A program made the position numbers and the translations under genes. From contig QNDR01000017.1 in NCBI GenBank assembly GCA_003646025.1, forward strand, positions 1 through 32,627: DNA of 32,627 nucleotides, given 5' to 3'. How positions within the stretch are numbered: position 1 is the first letter of the stretch; each line of letters starts with the position of its first letter. This DNA is from Candidatus Fermentibacterota bacterium. GTDB taxonomy: Bacteria; Fermentibacterota; Fermentibacteria; Fermentibacterales; JCC-6. Below are positions 6,088-14,684 of this stretch, one piece after another. Below the pieces are notes generated by a model, which searched no databases, was not told where the DNA came from, and saw nothing but the letters and a program-made list of their open reading frames with translations.

Positions 6088-8190
6088 TTACTCTTCCAGT
6101 TCTCCGGTTTGATCGACATCCTTCATATTCAGGTCGATCTTACCGTCATCCCGGATCTTGTTAACTCTTACTCTTACCTTCTGTCCGCGCTTCAGTACAT
6201 CTGAAACATCTTTTACGCGTTCCTTGCTGATGTTACTGATGTGAACAAGCCCGTCTGTACCCGGCATGATTTCCACGAAGGCTCCGAATGTCTGTATGCT
6301 GACAACGGTTCCCTCGTAAACCTTGCCTATCTTTGCAGTTCCCACAAACTGATCAATAAGTTTCAGTGCATGGTCGGCTTTTTCGCCGTCATTGGTAAGA
6401 ATGGTCACCATACCGGAATCATCGATGTTGATCTCAGCGCCGGACTCCTCGGTAACAAATCTGATGTTCTTACCACCCGGTCCTATGAGTTTACCTATCT
6501 TTTCCTTGTCTATCTGAACTGTGATAATACGGGGAGCATACTTACTGAGCTCTTCCCTGGGTTTGTCGATGCAGGCATCCATCTTTTCCAGTATGGAAAG
6601 CCTGTTCTCTCTGGCCTGGTTGAATGCACCAATGAGAAGCTCCTGTGACACACCTTCAACCTTGAGATCCATCTGGATCGCATTAACACCTCTGGCTGTT
6701 CCTGCTATCTTGAGGTCCATATCACCGAGATGATCTTCCACACCGGCTATGTCTGAGAGAACAATCGCTCTCTCTCCGTCGGTGATAAGACCCAGAGCAA
6801 TACCGGCAACGTTCGATTTGATTGGAACTCCTGCATCCATAAGACACAGCGATGCGCCACACACAGTTGCCTGTGATGACGATCCGTTGGATTCCAGTAT
6901 GTCTGAAACAACACGAACTGTGTAAGGGAAGTCTTCCGGAATAACACTCTGGATTGCCGTTTCCGCCAGGTGCCCGTGACCAATCTCGCGGCGGCCGGGA
7001 CCTCTTACAGGCCGGACTTCACCGACGCTGAAGCTGGGGAAGTTGTAGTGAAGCATAAAGTTCTTTTTGTATTCACCAAGAAGAGCATCTATACGCTGCT
7101 CGTCTCTGTCTCCGCCAAGGGTGGTTGTAACAAGAGCCTGGGTTTCCCCTCTGGTAAAGATAGCTGAACCGTGAGTTCTGGGGAGAACACCAACTTCGCA
7201 TGAGATGTTTCTGACTTCCGTGCGGTCACGACCATCGTAACGAATACCGTCTGTAAGAAGCCTTGAACGGACATACTCTTTCTCTGCCTTGTGAACAGCC
7301 TTGTTTATGTAACCCAGCCATTCGGCATCGTCAGATTCAACATCGAATTTTTCTGAAACTGCAACTGCCGCCTGCTCCTTCGTGTTCTTGAGAGCAGCAG
7401 CCATGTTGTCCTTGTTGCCTCTGCCGTAAACTGCACCCATTTCTTCGGTAAGAATACCGAGAACAACTTCGTACAGACCCTGGGGAAGCTCAGGAACAAC
7501 AACTTCTTTCTTTTCTACGCCCACAAGCTTCTGAAGTTTCAGCTGAAGATCGTTGATCTTTGAACCTTCAGCTGCTGCGATTGAAATGGCTTCCGCTATA
7601 ACCTCTTCCGAAAGCTCATCAGAATGCCCTTCAAGCATAACCACATCGTGGCCCTTCACAGCAACTACAAGCTCAAGATCGCTTTCTTCAAGCTGTTCCT
7701 CCGTGGGGTTAACAACTAATTCTCCGTCAACTCTTCCCACTCTTACCGCACTTACAGGACCATCCCACGGAATGTTGGAGATCATCAGAGCAGCAGAACC
7801 GCCTATCAATCCCAGAAGAGCGGGATCGTTCTCTCCGTCAGAACTGAGGACAAGACAGTAAACCTGTGTTTCATCTTTGAAACCCTCAGGGAAAAGAGGC
7901 CTGAGAGGTCTGTCGATGAGACGGGCAGTCAGAACTTCCTTCTCGCTTGGCCGGCCTTCTCTTTTGAAAAATCCACCGGGAATCTTGCCGGCGGCATAGG
8001 TTCTTTCACGATACTCTATTGTGAGAGGGAAAAAGCCAAGATCACGGCTTGCCGGCTCACTGCATGCTGCAACAAGAACAGCGGAGTCGCCGTACTGAAT
8101 ATAAACAGAACCGTGGGCCTGTTTGGCCATACGACCTGTTTCGATTGTCAGTTTTCTTCCTGCTATCATCTCTTCAACGATTGTTTTCAT
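6088..8190 (-). CDS. pnp: Polyribonucleotide nucleotidyltransferase (PNPase)
   Basis: PNPase is the phosphorolytic 3'-to-5' exoribonuclease of the RNA degradosome. The 700 residues match the family length. The order is a first RNase PH-like domain (about 1-225, with [14 protein letters not shown] and [11 protein letters not shown]), a helical linker, a second catalytic RNase PH domain (about 310-540, with [13 protein letters not shown], a GRREIGHG loop and the acidic [13 protein letters not shown]), a KH domain ([13 protein letters not shown]) and an S1 domain ([15 protein letters not shown]). The ATG has AAGGAAAG just upstream. It follows rpsO by 84 bases, the classic rpsO-pnp arrangement, and is the last gene of block 2. 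Confidence 0.98.
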   Translation of the reverse strand: MKTIVEEMIAGRKLTIETGRMAKQAHGSVYIQYGDSAVLVAACSEPASRDLGFFPLTIEYRERTYAAGKIPGGFFKREGRPSEKEVLTARLIDRPLRPLFPEGFKDETQVYCLVLSSDGENDPALLGLIGGSAALMISNIPWDGPVSAVRVGRVDGELVVNPTEEQLEESDLELVVAVKGHDVVMLEGHSDELSEEVIAEAISIAAAEGSKINDLQLKLQKLVGVEKKEVVVPELPQGLYEVVLGILTEEMGAVYGRGNKDNMAAALKNTKEQAAVAVSEKFDVESDDAEWLGYINKAVHKAEKEYVRSRLLTDGIRYDGRDRTEVRNISCEVGVLPRTHGSAIFTRGETQALVTTTLGGDRDEQRIDALLGEYKKNFMLHYNFPSFSVGEVRPVRGPGRREIGHGHLAETAIQSVIPEDFPYTVRVVSDILESNGSSSQATVCGASLCLMDAGVPIKSNVAGIALGLITDGERAIVLSDIAGVEDHLGDMDLKIAGTARGVNAIQMDLKVEGVSQELLIGAFNQARENRLSILEKMDACIDKPREELSKYAPRIITVQIDKEKIGKLIGPGGKNIRFVTEESGAEINIDDSGMVTILTNDGEKADHALKLIDQFVGTAKIGKVYEGTVVSIQTFGAFVEIMPGTDGLVHISNISKERVKDVSDVLKRGQKVRVRVNKIRDDGKIDLNMKDVDQTGELEE

Positions 8191-8274
8191 ACTTTCCTTA
8201 CATCTAACTTACTTAAGACTGCAAACCGTTTGTCTACAAACTTTTACGAATAGAGCTGGTTACCTGAAGACCGA

Positions 8275-8541
8275 TTATCTTCTTAGGCCAAGCTCCTTTA
8301 TGATACTTCTGTACCTGTCAACATCTGTTGCGATAAGGTAGTTCAGCAGACGGCGCCTCTTACCCACAAGCATCAGCAGCCCCCGGCGGAAGTTGTTGTC
8401 CTTCGGGTTGGCCTTTGCATGCTCTGTAAGCTGCTTGATCCTCTCGGTGTGTATTGCAATCTGTACTTCTGTTCTTCCTGTGTTCGCCTCGCTGCCACCG
8501 AACTGAACTGCAAGTTCCTTTTTACGCTCACTGCTTACCAT
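8275..8541 (-). CDS. rpsO: Ribosomal protein S15
   Basis: This 88-residue protein is the standard S15 length and covers the whole family, with [10 protein letters not shown] and [29 protein letters not shown] in the helices that contact the 16S rRNA central domain. The ATG has GGAGG ten bases upstream and overlaps the end of ribF by 7 bases. In many bacteria S15 regulates its own mRNA. No specific operator could be recognised here because the leader lies within ribF. Confidence 0.98.
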   Translation of the reverse strand: MVSSERKKELAVQFGGSEANTGRTEVQIAIHTERIKQLTEHAKANPKDNNFRRGLLMLVGKRRRLLNYLIATDVDRYRSIIKELGLRR

Positions 8542-9377
8542 TCTCTCAGTACCTCCATTGACCTTTTGAGATCATTCTTTATCAGTTTTTTCAACATTGC
8601 TTCCGTACCAACCTGCTCAGGCGCTCTGATAAAAGCTTTAAACTCCACAGACACCCGGGCTCCGTACATATCCCCGTTAAAACCGGGCACATGCACTTCA
8701 ACAAGGTTCCTTTCCGGGACCACAAACGCTACAGACTCATACCTCTCACAACCTATTCCGGCGAAGGTCGCGTAGCTTCCTTTCAGGGGCAGCAGTTTGG
8801 ACGCGGGGACTCTGATATTCAGAGTTGGAAACCCCAGAGTTCTGCCATAACCCCTGCCTCTGGAAACAACACCGGTTGCCCCGTAGGCACGGCCCAGAAG
8901 TTCAGAAGCACTACTCAGATCACCGCTGAGTATAAGCTCCCTGATCTTCCCGCTCTTCACAGGCACGCCATCCACATCCTCCGGCTCTACCACAGTAATG
9001 GTAAGTCCTGTCTGCTGCAGACATTCCCTCAGGGTATCAGTACCGCCGGAAGCGCCACTGCCAAACCTGAAGTCGTACCCCACTGCAAATCCGTCAAACA
9101 GACCAATCCCGGCAAGTAATCTGCAGAAATCCTGCGGCGGTGTGACTGCAGTTACCCTGTCAAACGGAAGCGTAATAATACTAGATATTCCATTGTCCCG
9201 CAACAATTCATAACGCTCTGCAGGTGTTGTAAGCCGCTTTTTCCAGGAAAGGCCGCCGAACATCTGCCTGGGAACAGGCTCGAAAAAGACAACACCCCCG
9301 CCAGGTCCTGCTGCTTCTATTACCTTCATATGCCCTCTGTGAAGACCGTCAAAAGCTCCTAATGCAGCGCGGGTCAC
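8535..9377 (-). CDS. ribF: Bifunctional riboflavin kinase / FAD synthetase
   Basis: RibF phosphorylates riboflavin to FMN and then adenylates it to FAD. The N-terminal nucleotidyltransferase half shows [10 protein letters not shown] (residues 7-16) and the [10 protein letters not shown] motif. The C-terminal kinase half shows [15 protein letters not shown], the riboflavin kinase signature. At 280 residues it is somewhat shorter than typical (about 300) because the N terminus begins almost at the first motif. The start is GTG, overlapping the truB stop as GTGA. The position between truB and rpsO is common in bacteria. It also supplies the FAD that the ApbE enzyme of block 3 would use. Confidence 0.96.
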   Translation of the reverse strand: MTRAALGAFDGLHRGHMKVIEAAGPGGGVVFFEPVPRQMFGGLSWKKRLTTPAERYELLRDNGISSIITLPFDRVTAVTPPQDFCRLLAGIGLFDGFAVGYDFRFGSGASGGTDTLRECLQQTGLTITVVEPEDVDGVPVKSGKIRELILSGDLSSASELLGRAYGATGVVSRGRGYGRTLGFPTLNIRVPASKLLPLKGSYATFAGIGCERYESVAFVVPERNLVEVHVPGFNGDMYGARVSVEFKAFIRAPEQVGTEAMLKKLIKNDLKRSMEVLREW

Positions 9378-10246
9378 AGCATTGCCTCATCTACCAGAAC
9401 TACTTTTGGTTGAAATACAGAACCATCCCCGACACCAACGGCAAGAAGCTCTCCTCTGCGGTTTAAAGCGGTGGCAGTACCAACAACTTCCCATGGAAAA
9501 GGATTCCCGTGGACAATACCTTCCGCAACGGAATCAGCTACCAGTTTGCCGGGATATCCTCTCATGGCTTCGGCCATGGAAAGCATGGCTTGTTCACTGC
9601 AGTTGTCTTTTGACGCTTCTGTAACACTGAACAGGCCTGCCACAGTTCTTCTTATTCTGTCTGCCACTGCAAAAGTCCCCAGAGCCTTTCCTATATCCCG
9701 TGCCAGGGCTCTTACATAGGTACCCTGTGACACGGTAACTTCCAGTGTAATTCTACCGTCTTCAAGCTCGCCGTGCTCCCAGCTGCCTGCTGTAACTTCT
9801 CTCACCGGCATGTCAGGCGTTTCACCCTGCCTGGCCAGTTTGTACCCTCGGTTTCCTCCGACCCTCACAGCACTGAAAACAGGAACTTTCTGGGGAAACG
9901 TGCCTGTGAAATCTGCCAGAACATTGACAACATCCAAAGTGGACAGATGTGAAGAATCGACTTCTTCAAGCACCCTGCCTGACATATCAAGCGTATCTGT
10001 AGAAACACCTGTGACCAGATCGAAAGAATAGCGCTTTGTGCTGCCGGAGATGTAAGAGGCAAGCCTTGTGGCCTTACCCAGAATCACAACAAGCAACCCG
10101 GTTGCGTCTGGGTCAAGGGTCCCACAGTGCCCGTACTTCCTGAAACCGTTAGCCTTCGCTACAGCTCCCGCCGCTTTCCTGGAGGTAATCCCTTCAGCTT
10201 TATCCAGCAGGTAAACGCCACCTGATGCCGAACCGGGCTGCAACAC
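9374..10246 (-). CDS. truB: tRNA pseudouridine(55) synthase
   Basis: TruB makes the universal pseudouridine 55 in the T-loop of tRNAs. The catalytic aspartate is in HCGTLDPDATGLLVV (D45). LLDKAEGITS near the start, the tyrosine-containing RYSFDLVTG stretch and SQGTYVRALARDIG also match the family. A C-terminal PUA-like part follows (about 215-290). GTG 10246 is used as start; a TTG immediately after it is equally possible. The gene begins 3 bases after rbfA and ends in GTGA with ribF, showing a tightly coupled operon. Confidence 0.97.
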   Translation of the reverse strand: MLQPGSASGGVYLLDKAEGITSRKAAGAVAKANGFRKYGHCGTLDPDATGLLVVILGKATRLASYISGSTKRYSFDLVTGVSTDTLDMSGRVLEEVDSSHLSTLDVVNVLADFTGTFPQKVPVFSAVRVGGNRGYKLARQGETPDMPVREVTAGSWEHGELEDGRITLEVTVSQGTYVRALARDIGKALGTFAVADRIRRTVAGLFSVTEASKDNCSEQAMLSMAEAMRGYPGKLVADSVAEGIVHGNPFPWEVVGTATALNRRGELLAVGVGDGSVFQPKVVLVDEAML

Positions 10247-10249
10247 CTG

Positions 10250-10600
10250 TCAGCTTTCCTCTGCGTTCAGTTTGCGGATGGCAGAGAGAATCTCTTCGCC
10301 CTCTTTAACAGAGTTGTCCCACTGGAATCTCAGTGCTGGTACTATCCTCATATCAAGTTTTCCTGCAAGATTTTTCCTGATAAAACCGGAGGCCTTTTTA
10401 AGTACCTTCTGAACATCATCCGCATCTATATCAGTCTGATATGAGGAGACATACACTCTTGCAAAAGAACCGTCTCTGGCCAGTTCAACCCTGTTTACTA
10501 CAAGGGTATTCAGCCTGGGATCAGATATTTCACGCTGGAGTATCTCAGAAACAAGCATCTGTATTCTGTTGGCAATCTGCTGCGTTCTTCTTGGATTCAC
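10250..10600 (-). CDS. rbfA: Ribosome-binding factor A
   Basis: RbfA is a small KH-fold protein needed for 30S subunit maturation and 16S rRNA 5'-end processing. The 116-residue length is typical. NRIQMLVSEILQREISDPRL is the standard N-terminal helix, and the C-terminal FIRKNLAGKLDMRIVPALRFQWD contains the conserved RxxPxLxFxxD pattern. It starts with GTG, overlapping the infB stop by one base (TAGTG). Confidence 0.96.
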   Translation of the reverse strand: MNPRRTQQIANRIQMLVSEILQREISDPRLNTLVVNRVELARDGSFARVYVSSYQTDIDADDVQKVLKKASGFIRKNLAGKLDMRIVPALRFQWDNSVKEGEEILSAIRKLNAEES

Positions 10601-12753
10601 TACAGTTCTCGCGCGATCTTGATGATCTCAAAGCTCTCAATGGTGTCTCCCACTTTGATATCATCATATCTGTAAAGGCCTACACCGCACTCAAACCCTG
10701 CAGACATTTCCCGTTTGTCATCTTTGTGATGCTTGAGAGATGAAATTTCTCCCTCCCACAGAACAACACCGTTTCGAACAAGACGGGCTTTTGCGTTGCG
10801 TTTGATTTTTCCAGCCACAATGTAGCAGCCTGCAATAACACCGATCTTCGGAACCTTGAATGTGTCGCGAACCTCAACCGAACCAAGGAATTCCTCTTTC
10901 TCCTCAGGTTTGAGAAGGCCGCTGAGAGCTTTCCGCACAGTATCTTCAAGGTGGTAAATTACATTGTATGTGCTGATTTCCACGCCCTCTTCCGCGGCTC
11001 TCTCACGGGCACGCAGATCAGGTCTTACTTTGAAACCAAGTATAACAGCATTGGATGCAGCAGCCAGATCAACATCTCTTTCTGTGATTCCACCTGCTCC
11101 GCTTAGAATAACATCTATACCCACTTCATCGTTCTGAAGTTTAGACAGAGTATCGACAATAGCTTCAGCAGAACCGGAGACATCCGATTTTATGATGATG
11201 TTGAGAACCCGCTCATCACTTGAAGTTGTAGCCCAGAAATCCTCCAGAGAAACCCTGTGTCTGGCATGAAGTAGCTTCTCCCGCGCAACCATCTGTCTGC
11301 GAAGCGCGACTTTCCTGGCTTCCTGTTCGTTCTCTACTGCGATGAATGAATCTCCTGCAGACGGAACCCCTGGAGAGCCCAGAAGCTGAACAGGATAACC
11401 AGGTGGAACTTCAAGGATCTGAACGTCGTTTTCATCAAAAAGTGCCCTGGCCCTTCCGGAATACTGACCTGCAACAAAGGCGTCGCCCTCGTGAAGAGTA
11501 CCGTCCTGAACAAGGATATTCACAATGGAACCTCTTCTTGCATCAACTCTTCCTTCAAGAACTGTTCCTTTGGCCAGCCTGTCGGGAAAAGCTGTGAGTT
11601 CAAGCATCTCCGACTGGATCAGAATCATTTCAAGAAGCTCGTCCACTCCTTCTCCGGTGATTGCAGAAACTTCAGCACACTGAACATTTCCGCTCCACTC
11701 CTCCACCAGAACATTGTTCTTTGCCAGATCCTGCTTTATGAAATCGGGATTTGCCGTGGCGAGATCCATCTTGGTTATGGCAACAATTATCGGAATTCCA
11801 GCAGCTCTTGCGTGTTCAATCGATTCTTTTGTCTGGGGCATCACCCTGCTGTCGGAAGCAACGACCAGAACGACAATATCAGTTACCATAGCCCCTCTGG
11901 CACGCATTGCCGTGAAAGCGGCGTGGCCTGGGGTATCTATAAACGTTACCTGATTGTCGTCACCTACCGTTGCGACGTAAGCACCTATGTGCTGGGTAAT
12001 TCCACCTGATTCGGTAGCTATTACATTTGCGGACCGAATGCGGTCGAGAAGTGCTGTTTTACCGTGATCCACATGGCCCATAATAGTCACAACAGGAGGC
12101 CTTTCCTCGCGGACAGCATCGGTGTCTGAAACCCTTGCCTCTTCAAGAGCCTCAGCTCCGTACTCACTGACTTCGCGTACGGTGAAACCAAGTTCTTCGG
12201 CAACCAGAGATATTGTATCCACATCCAGCCTCTGGTTGGCTGTAGCCATGACGCCAAGCTTCATACATGCTGCAATTACGCCGTTAACCGGCTGCCCCAT
12301 CTGCTGAGACAGCTCCGCCGGGCTTGTAAATTCGGTAACCTTGAGGATCTTCTCTTCTCCGTCATCGAAAGTACGCTGTTCTTCGTGTCTCTCCTGCTTT
12401 TCCTTGCGGTATCTGACTTTTTTACTCTTGCGGTTTTTTGCTCCGCCTGAGTCCATTTTGGCTAGAATTTTCTTAACATTCTTTACCGTCTCAGCAGAGA
12501 CAACTGTTTTTTTCTTGCGTCTTCTCCGTTTGCGTTTCTTTGTCGCCCGGGTTTTGGCTTCTGCCTTCTGTTTTTCAAACTGCTCGATAACCCGGCCGGC
12601 ATCTTCCACGCGAACTGTGCTCATGTGGCTTTTCGCCTCAATTTTCAGCTCACCGAGAACCTTCAGAAGTGCTTCGCTGGATATGTTAAGCTCGCGAGCC
12701 AGCTCATAAACCCTCTTCTTCTGTACTTTATTTTCTTCCGTCAAGGAAATCAC
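10600..12753 (-). CDS. infB: Translation initiation factor IF-2
   Basis: IF-2 is the GTPase that brings initiator tRNA to the 30S subunit. At 717 residues it is a shorter form. It has an N-terminal IF2_N helix (KRVYELARELNIS), a very basic low-complexity linker (ATKKRKRRRRKKK), a second IF2_N-like domain (about 137-190), then the G domain with GHVDHGKT, DTPGHAAF and a G4 motif written TKMD, followed by the EF-Tu-like and C-terminal domains (VRDTFKVPKIGVIAGCYV-type segment). IF-2 normally has NKxD at G4, so Thr is unusual. The track's GTG start has a Shine-Dalgarno directly abutting it. A TTG at 12744, six bases after AGGTG, is the likelier true start. Confidence 0.97.
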   Translation of the reverse strand: MISLTEENKVQKKRVYELARELNISSEALLKVLGELKIEAKSHMSTVRVEDAGRVIEQFEKQKAEAKTRATKKRKRRRRKKKTVVSAETVKNVKKILAKMDSGGAKNRKSKKVRYRKEKQERHEEQRTFDDGEEKILKVTEFTSPAELSQQMGQPVNGVIAACMKLGVMATANQRLDVDTISLVAEELGFTVREVSEYGAEALEEARVSDTDAVREERPPVVTIMGHVDHGKTALLDRIRSANVIATESGGITQHIGAYVATVGDDNQVTFIDTPGHAAFTAMRARGAMVTDIVVLVVASDSRVMPQTKESIEHARAAGIPIIVAITKMDLATANPDFIKQDLAKNNVLVEEWSGNVQCAEVSAITGEGVDELLEMILIQSEMLELTAFPDRLAKGTVLEGRVDARRGSIVNILVQDGTLHEGDAFVAGQYSGRARALFDENDVQILEVPPGYPVQLLGSPGVPSAGDSFIAVENEQEARKVALRRQMVAREKLLHARHRVSLEDFWATTSSDERVLNIIIKSDVSGSAEAIVDTLSKLQNDEVGIDVILSGAGGITERDVDLAAASNAVILGFKVRPDLRARERAAEEGVEISTYNVIYHLEDTVRKALSGLLKPEEKEEFLGSVEVRDTFKVPKIGVIAGCYIVAGKIKRNAKARLVRNGVVLWEGEISSLKHHKDDKREMSAGFECGVGLYRYDDIKVGDTIESFEIIKIAREL

Positions 12754-12768
12754 CTTCTTTCACACTTG

Positions 12769-14139
12769 TTAATCAGTGGCTTCCTCTGGTTCATTTTCAG
12801 ACTCAGATGAATTATTCTGTTCGTTTTCTTTTGCTACCTCAATCTGGTGTACTCTCTGTTCCACCAGTTCGGCTGCTTCCTGCAGTATCTGTTTAAGCTT
12901 TACAGGACCGACACCCTGTACTTCCTTCAGCTCTTCCTCTGTGGACTCCAGAATGATCTGTGCCGAATCGTAACCGGCTCTGCTGAGTCTTTCAGCAAGC
13001 TTGTCATTTACACTGGGCAGTTCACTGACATCAACCCTGAGCATGTTCTCCCAGCGGTTTTCTTCTTCCCACTGGCTCTGAGTTTTAAGGTCTATCCTGC
13101 GCTCCACCAGCTGCCCGGCAAGTCGCACATTGTGTCCGTTTCTGCCTATGGCAAGGGAAAGCTGGTCATCTGGAACAACGGCAATCAGAATGTCTTCCAT
13201 TTCTCCTGTTTCACGGTTGAAAGACTGTTCTGAATCTATACTGAGAACCGTTGCTGGAGCCAGCGCCTGGGATGCCAGGACAAAACGGTCTCTGGTCCAC
13301 GGTAGAATATCAATACGCTCACCGTTCAATTCCCTCATCACCGACTGAACTCTGGATCCCTTCATTCCAACAAAAGCCCCCACAGCATCAATGCGCATAT
13401 CGGTACTGGAAACCGCGATCTTCGATCTTACTCCCGGTTCCCTGGCAATAACCTTTATGTTGACAATGCCCTCCTCGATCTCGGGAGCTTCTCTTTCAAA
13501 AAGCCTTCTCACAAGTTCCGGAGTTGCCCTTGAAAGAACCAGCTGGGGTTCCAGACTCTCGGGTTTCTCTACCCGGATAAGAACAGGTGTAATGGAATCC
13601 CCCTGGTCATATCTCTCTCCCCGCGCCCTTTCGTCGGCCGGGACAACAGCTTCAATGCTGCCAGCAACCTGCACCAGAATTCTGTTCCTGTAGACCTGCT
13701 GAACTCTGCATCTGGGAATAATTGAGCCAATTCTGCTTTCGTACTCTTTCCAGACCTGATTTCTCTCTGCCGACTTGACAAGCAACAGAAATTCAGCCCT
13801 GAATTCGTTGACAGCAGCCCTTCCGAAATCGGCAATGCTTATGGGAACTGCAACCTGATCTCCAATTTCACATTTCTTGTCGATTTTCCTTGCCTTCTTT
13901 ATATCTATCTCCAGATGGGTCTTCCTCCGGGCGACCTTTTCAACAACTGTTTTCAGAGCTTCCATACGGATATCACCGCTGCCCTGTTCCCATGTAACTT
14001 TGATGTCCTGTTCTTCCCCGTACTCTCTTAGAGAAGCCTTGGCAAGACCTGCATGAAGGCTCCGGAGAAGAATCTCCCGGTTCACTCCCTTTTCCCTCAC
14101 CAGGCCGGCGAGAGCTTCTACTCTCTCATAATCAGCCAA
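12769..14139 (-). CDS. nusA: Transcription termination/antitermination factor NusA
   Basis: NusA binds RNA polymerase and modulates pausing, termination and antitermination. The order in 456 residues is an N-terminal polymerase-binding domain (1-125), an S1 domain (about 130-195, IGSIIPRCRVQQVYRNRILVQV region), KH1 (VGAFVGMKGSRVQSV), KH2 (LSLAIGRNGHNVRLAGQL) and a helix-hairpin-helix region near 395-430 (VQGVGPVKLKQIL), ending in an acidic Asn/Glu-rich tail. The start is TTG with GGGGG five bases upstream. It follows rimP by 12 bases in the conserved rimP-nusA-infB order. Confidence 0.97.
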   Translation of the reverse strand: MADYERVEALAGLVREKGVNREILLRSLHAGLAKASLREYGEEQDIKVTWEQGSGDIRMEALKTVVEKVARRKTHLEIDIKKARKIDKKCEIGDQVAVPISIADFGRAAVNEFRAEFLLLVKSAERNQVWKEYESRIGSIIPRCRVQQVYRNRILVQVAGSIEAVVPADERARGERYDQGDSITPVLIRVEKPESLEPQLVLSRATPELVRRLFEREAPEIEEGIVNIKVIAREPGVRSKIAVSSTDMRIDAVGAFVGMKGSRVQSVMRELNGERIDILPWTRDRFVLASQALAPATVLSIDSEQSFNRETGEMEDILIAVVPDDQLSLAIGRNGHNVRLAGQLVERRIDLKTQSQWEEENRWENMLRVDVSELPSVNDKLAERLSRAGYDSAQIILESTEEELKEVQGVGPVKLKQILQEAAELVEQRVHQIEVAKENEQNNSSESENEPEEATD

Positions 14140-14151
14140 TTGAACCCCCTG

Positions 14152-14571
14152 TTAAATTGCTTCTCGAGCCGAAAGTACACTTCCAGGATCAGTTACTCTT
14201 CCGCCCTCAAATGTCATAAGCCCGTCGGTGTAATCAACAAGAATTTCTGTGAATTCTTCGGACTCTGTTTTTACTTCAAGTTTTCTTCCCACACATCGCT
14301 TCCAGTCGTTCTCTGTAGACAACTGCCTGCCAATTCCAGGTGAACTGACCTCAAGGGTATAGGCTCCCTGTATCAGGTCAAGGGTTTCCACCGCATTGGC
14401 AATTGCTCTTGACACACCGGCACACTCATCCAGGCCTACTCTTCCAACTCTGTCTACATAAACGCGAAGAACTCTTCTTCTTCCCGCCTGAAAAAGGTTG
14501 GTATCTACGAGCAGAAGACCTGATTCCGCTACTATTTTTTCAACATGTTCCAGCACATCATCATGAGTCAA
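14152..14571 (-). CDS. rimP: Ribosome maturation factor RimP
   Basis: RimP assists early 30S subunit assembly. Family signatures are LRVYVDR (in strand 3) and YTLEVSSPGIGRQL, with the usual C-terminal Sm-like beta domain. The ORF track extends to 14649, across the terminator of the preceding operon, which cannot be right. TTG at 14571, with GGAGG seven bases upstream, gives MTHDDVLEHVEKIV and a 139-residue protein of normal length. It is the first gene of block 2, and its promoter must lie in the roughly 40 bases after the terminator or further upstream with read-through. Confidence 0.93.
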   Translation of the reverse strand: MTHDDVLEHVEKIVAESGLLLVDTNLFQAGRRRVLRVYVDRVGRVGLDECAGVSRAIANAVETLDLIQGAYTLEVSSPGIGRQLSTENDWKRCVGRKLEVKTESEEFTEILVDYTDGLMTFEGGRVTDPGSVLSAREAI

Positions 14572-14583
14572 ACGAAAACCTCC
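14571..14583 (-). promoter_or_regulatory. Shine-Dalgarno deciding the rimP TTG start
   Basis: GGAGG at 14579-14583 is followed after seven bases by TTG (14569-14571), which fixes rimP's start. The longer ORF-track start would lie across the terminator hairpin at 14614-14636. Confidence 0.7.
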
Positions 14584-14613
14584 AAATACAACCATACACA
14601 ACCAGCATCTAGC

Positions 14614-14636
14614 AAAAATGGGCGCAACGCGCCCAT
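14614..14636 (-). terminator. Intrinsic terminator ending the glycan operon
   Basis: The minus strand reads ATGGGCGC, loop GTT, GCGCCCAT, followed by a run of T. This is an 8-bp perfect stem with a 3-base loop about 50 bases downstream of the O-antigen ligase stop. It separates block 1 from the rimP operon. Confidence 0.88.
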
Positions 14637-14684
14637 GCCTGCAAAGCACAAGTAACGCTAATCTATGGGAAAACAGGAATTACA

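Noticed and set aside
6036-6119. Upstream extension of dut into pnp
   Set aside because: It would place the start upstream of the pnp terminator and add 28 residues not expected in dUTPase. ATG 6035 has its own ribosome site.
8228-8241. GTTTG-TAGA-CAAAC hairpin in the pnp leader
   Set aside because: The stem is only five AT-containing base pairs with no T-tract. It could be a leader structure but cannot be separated from chance.
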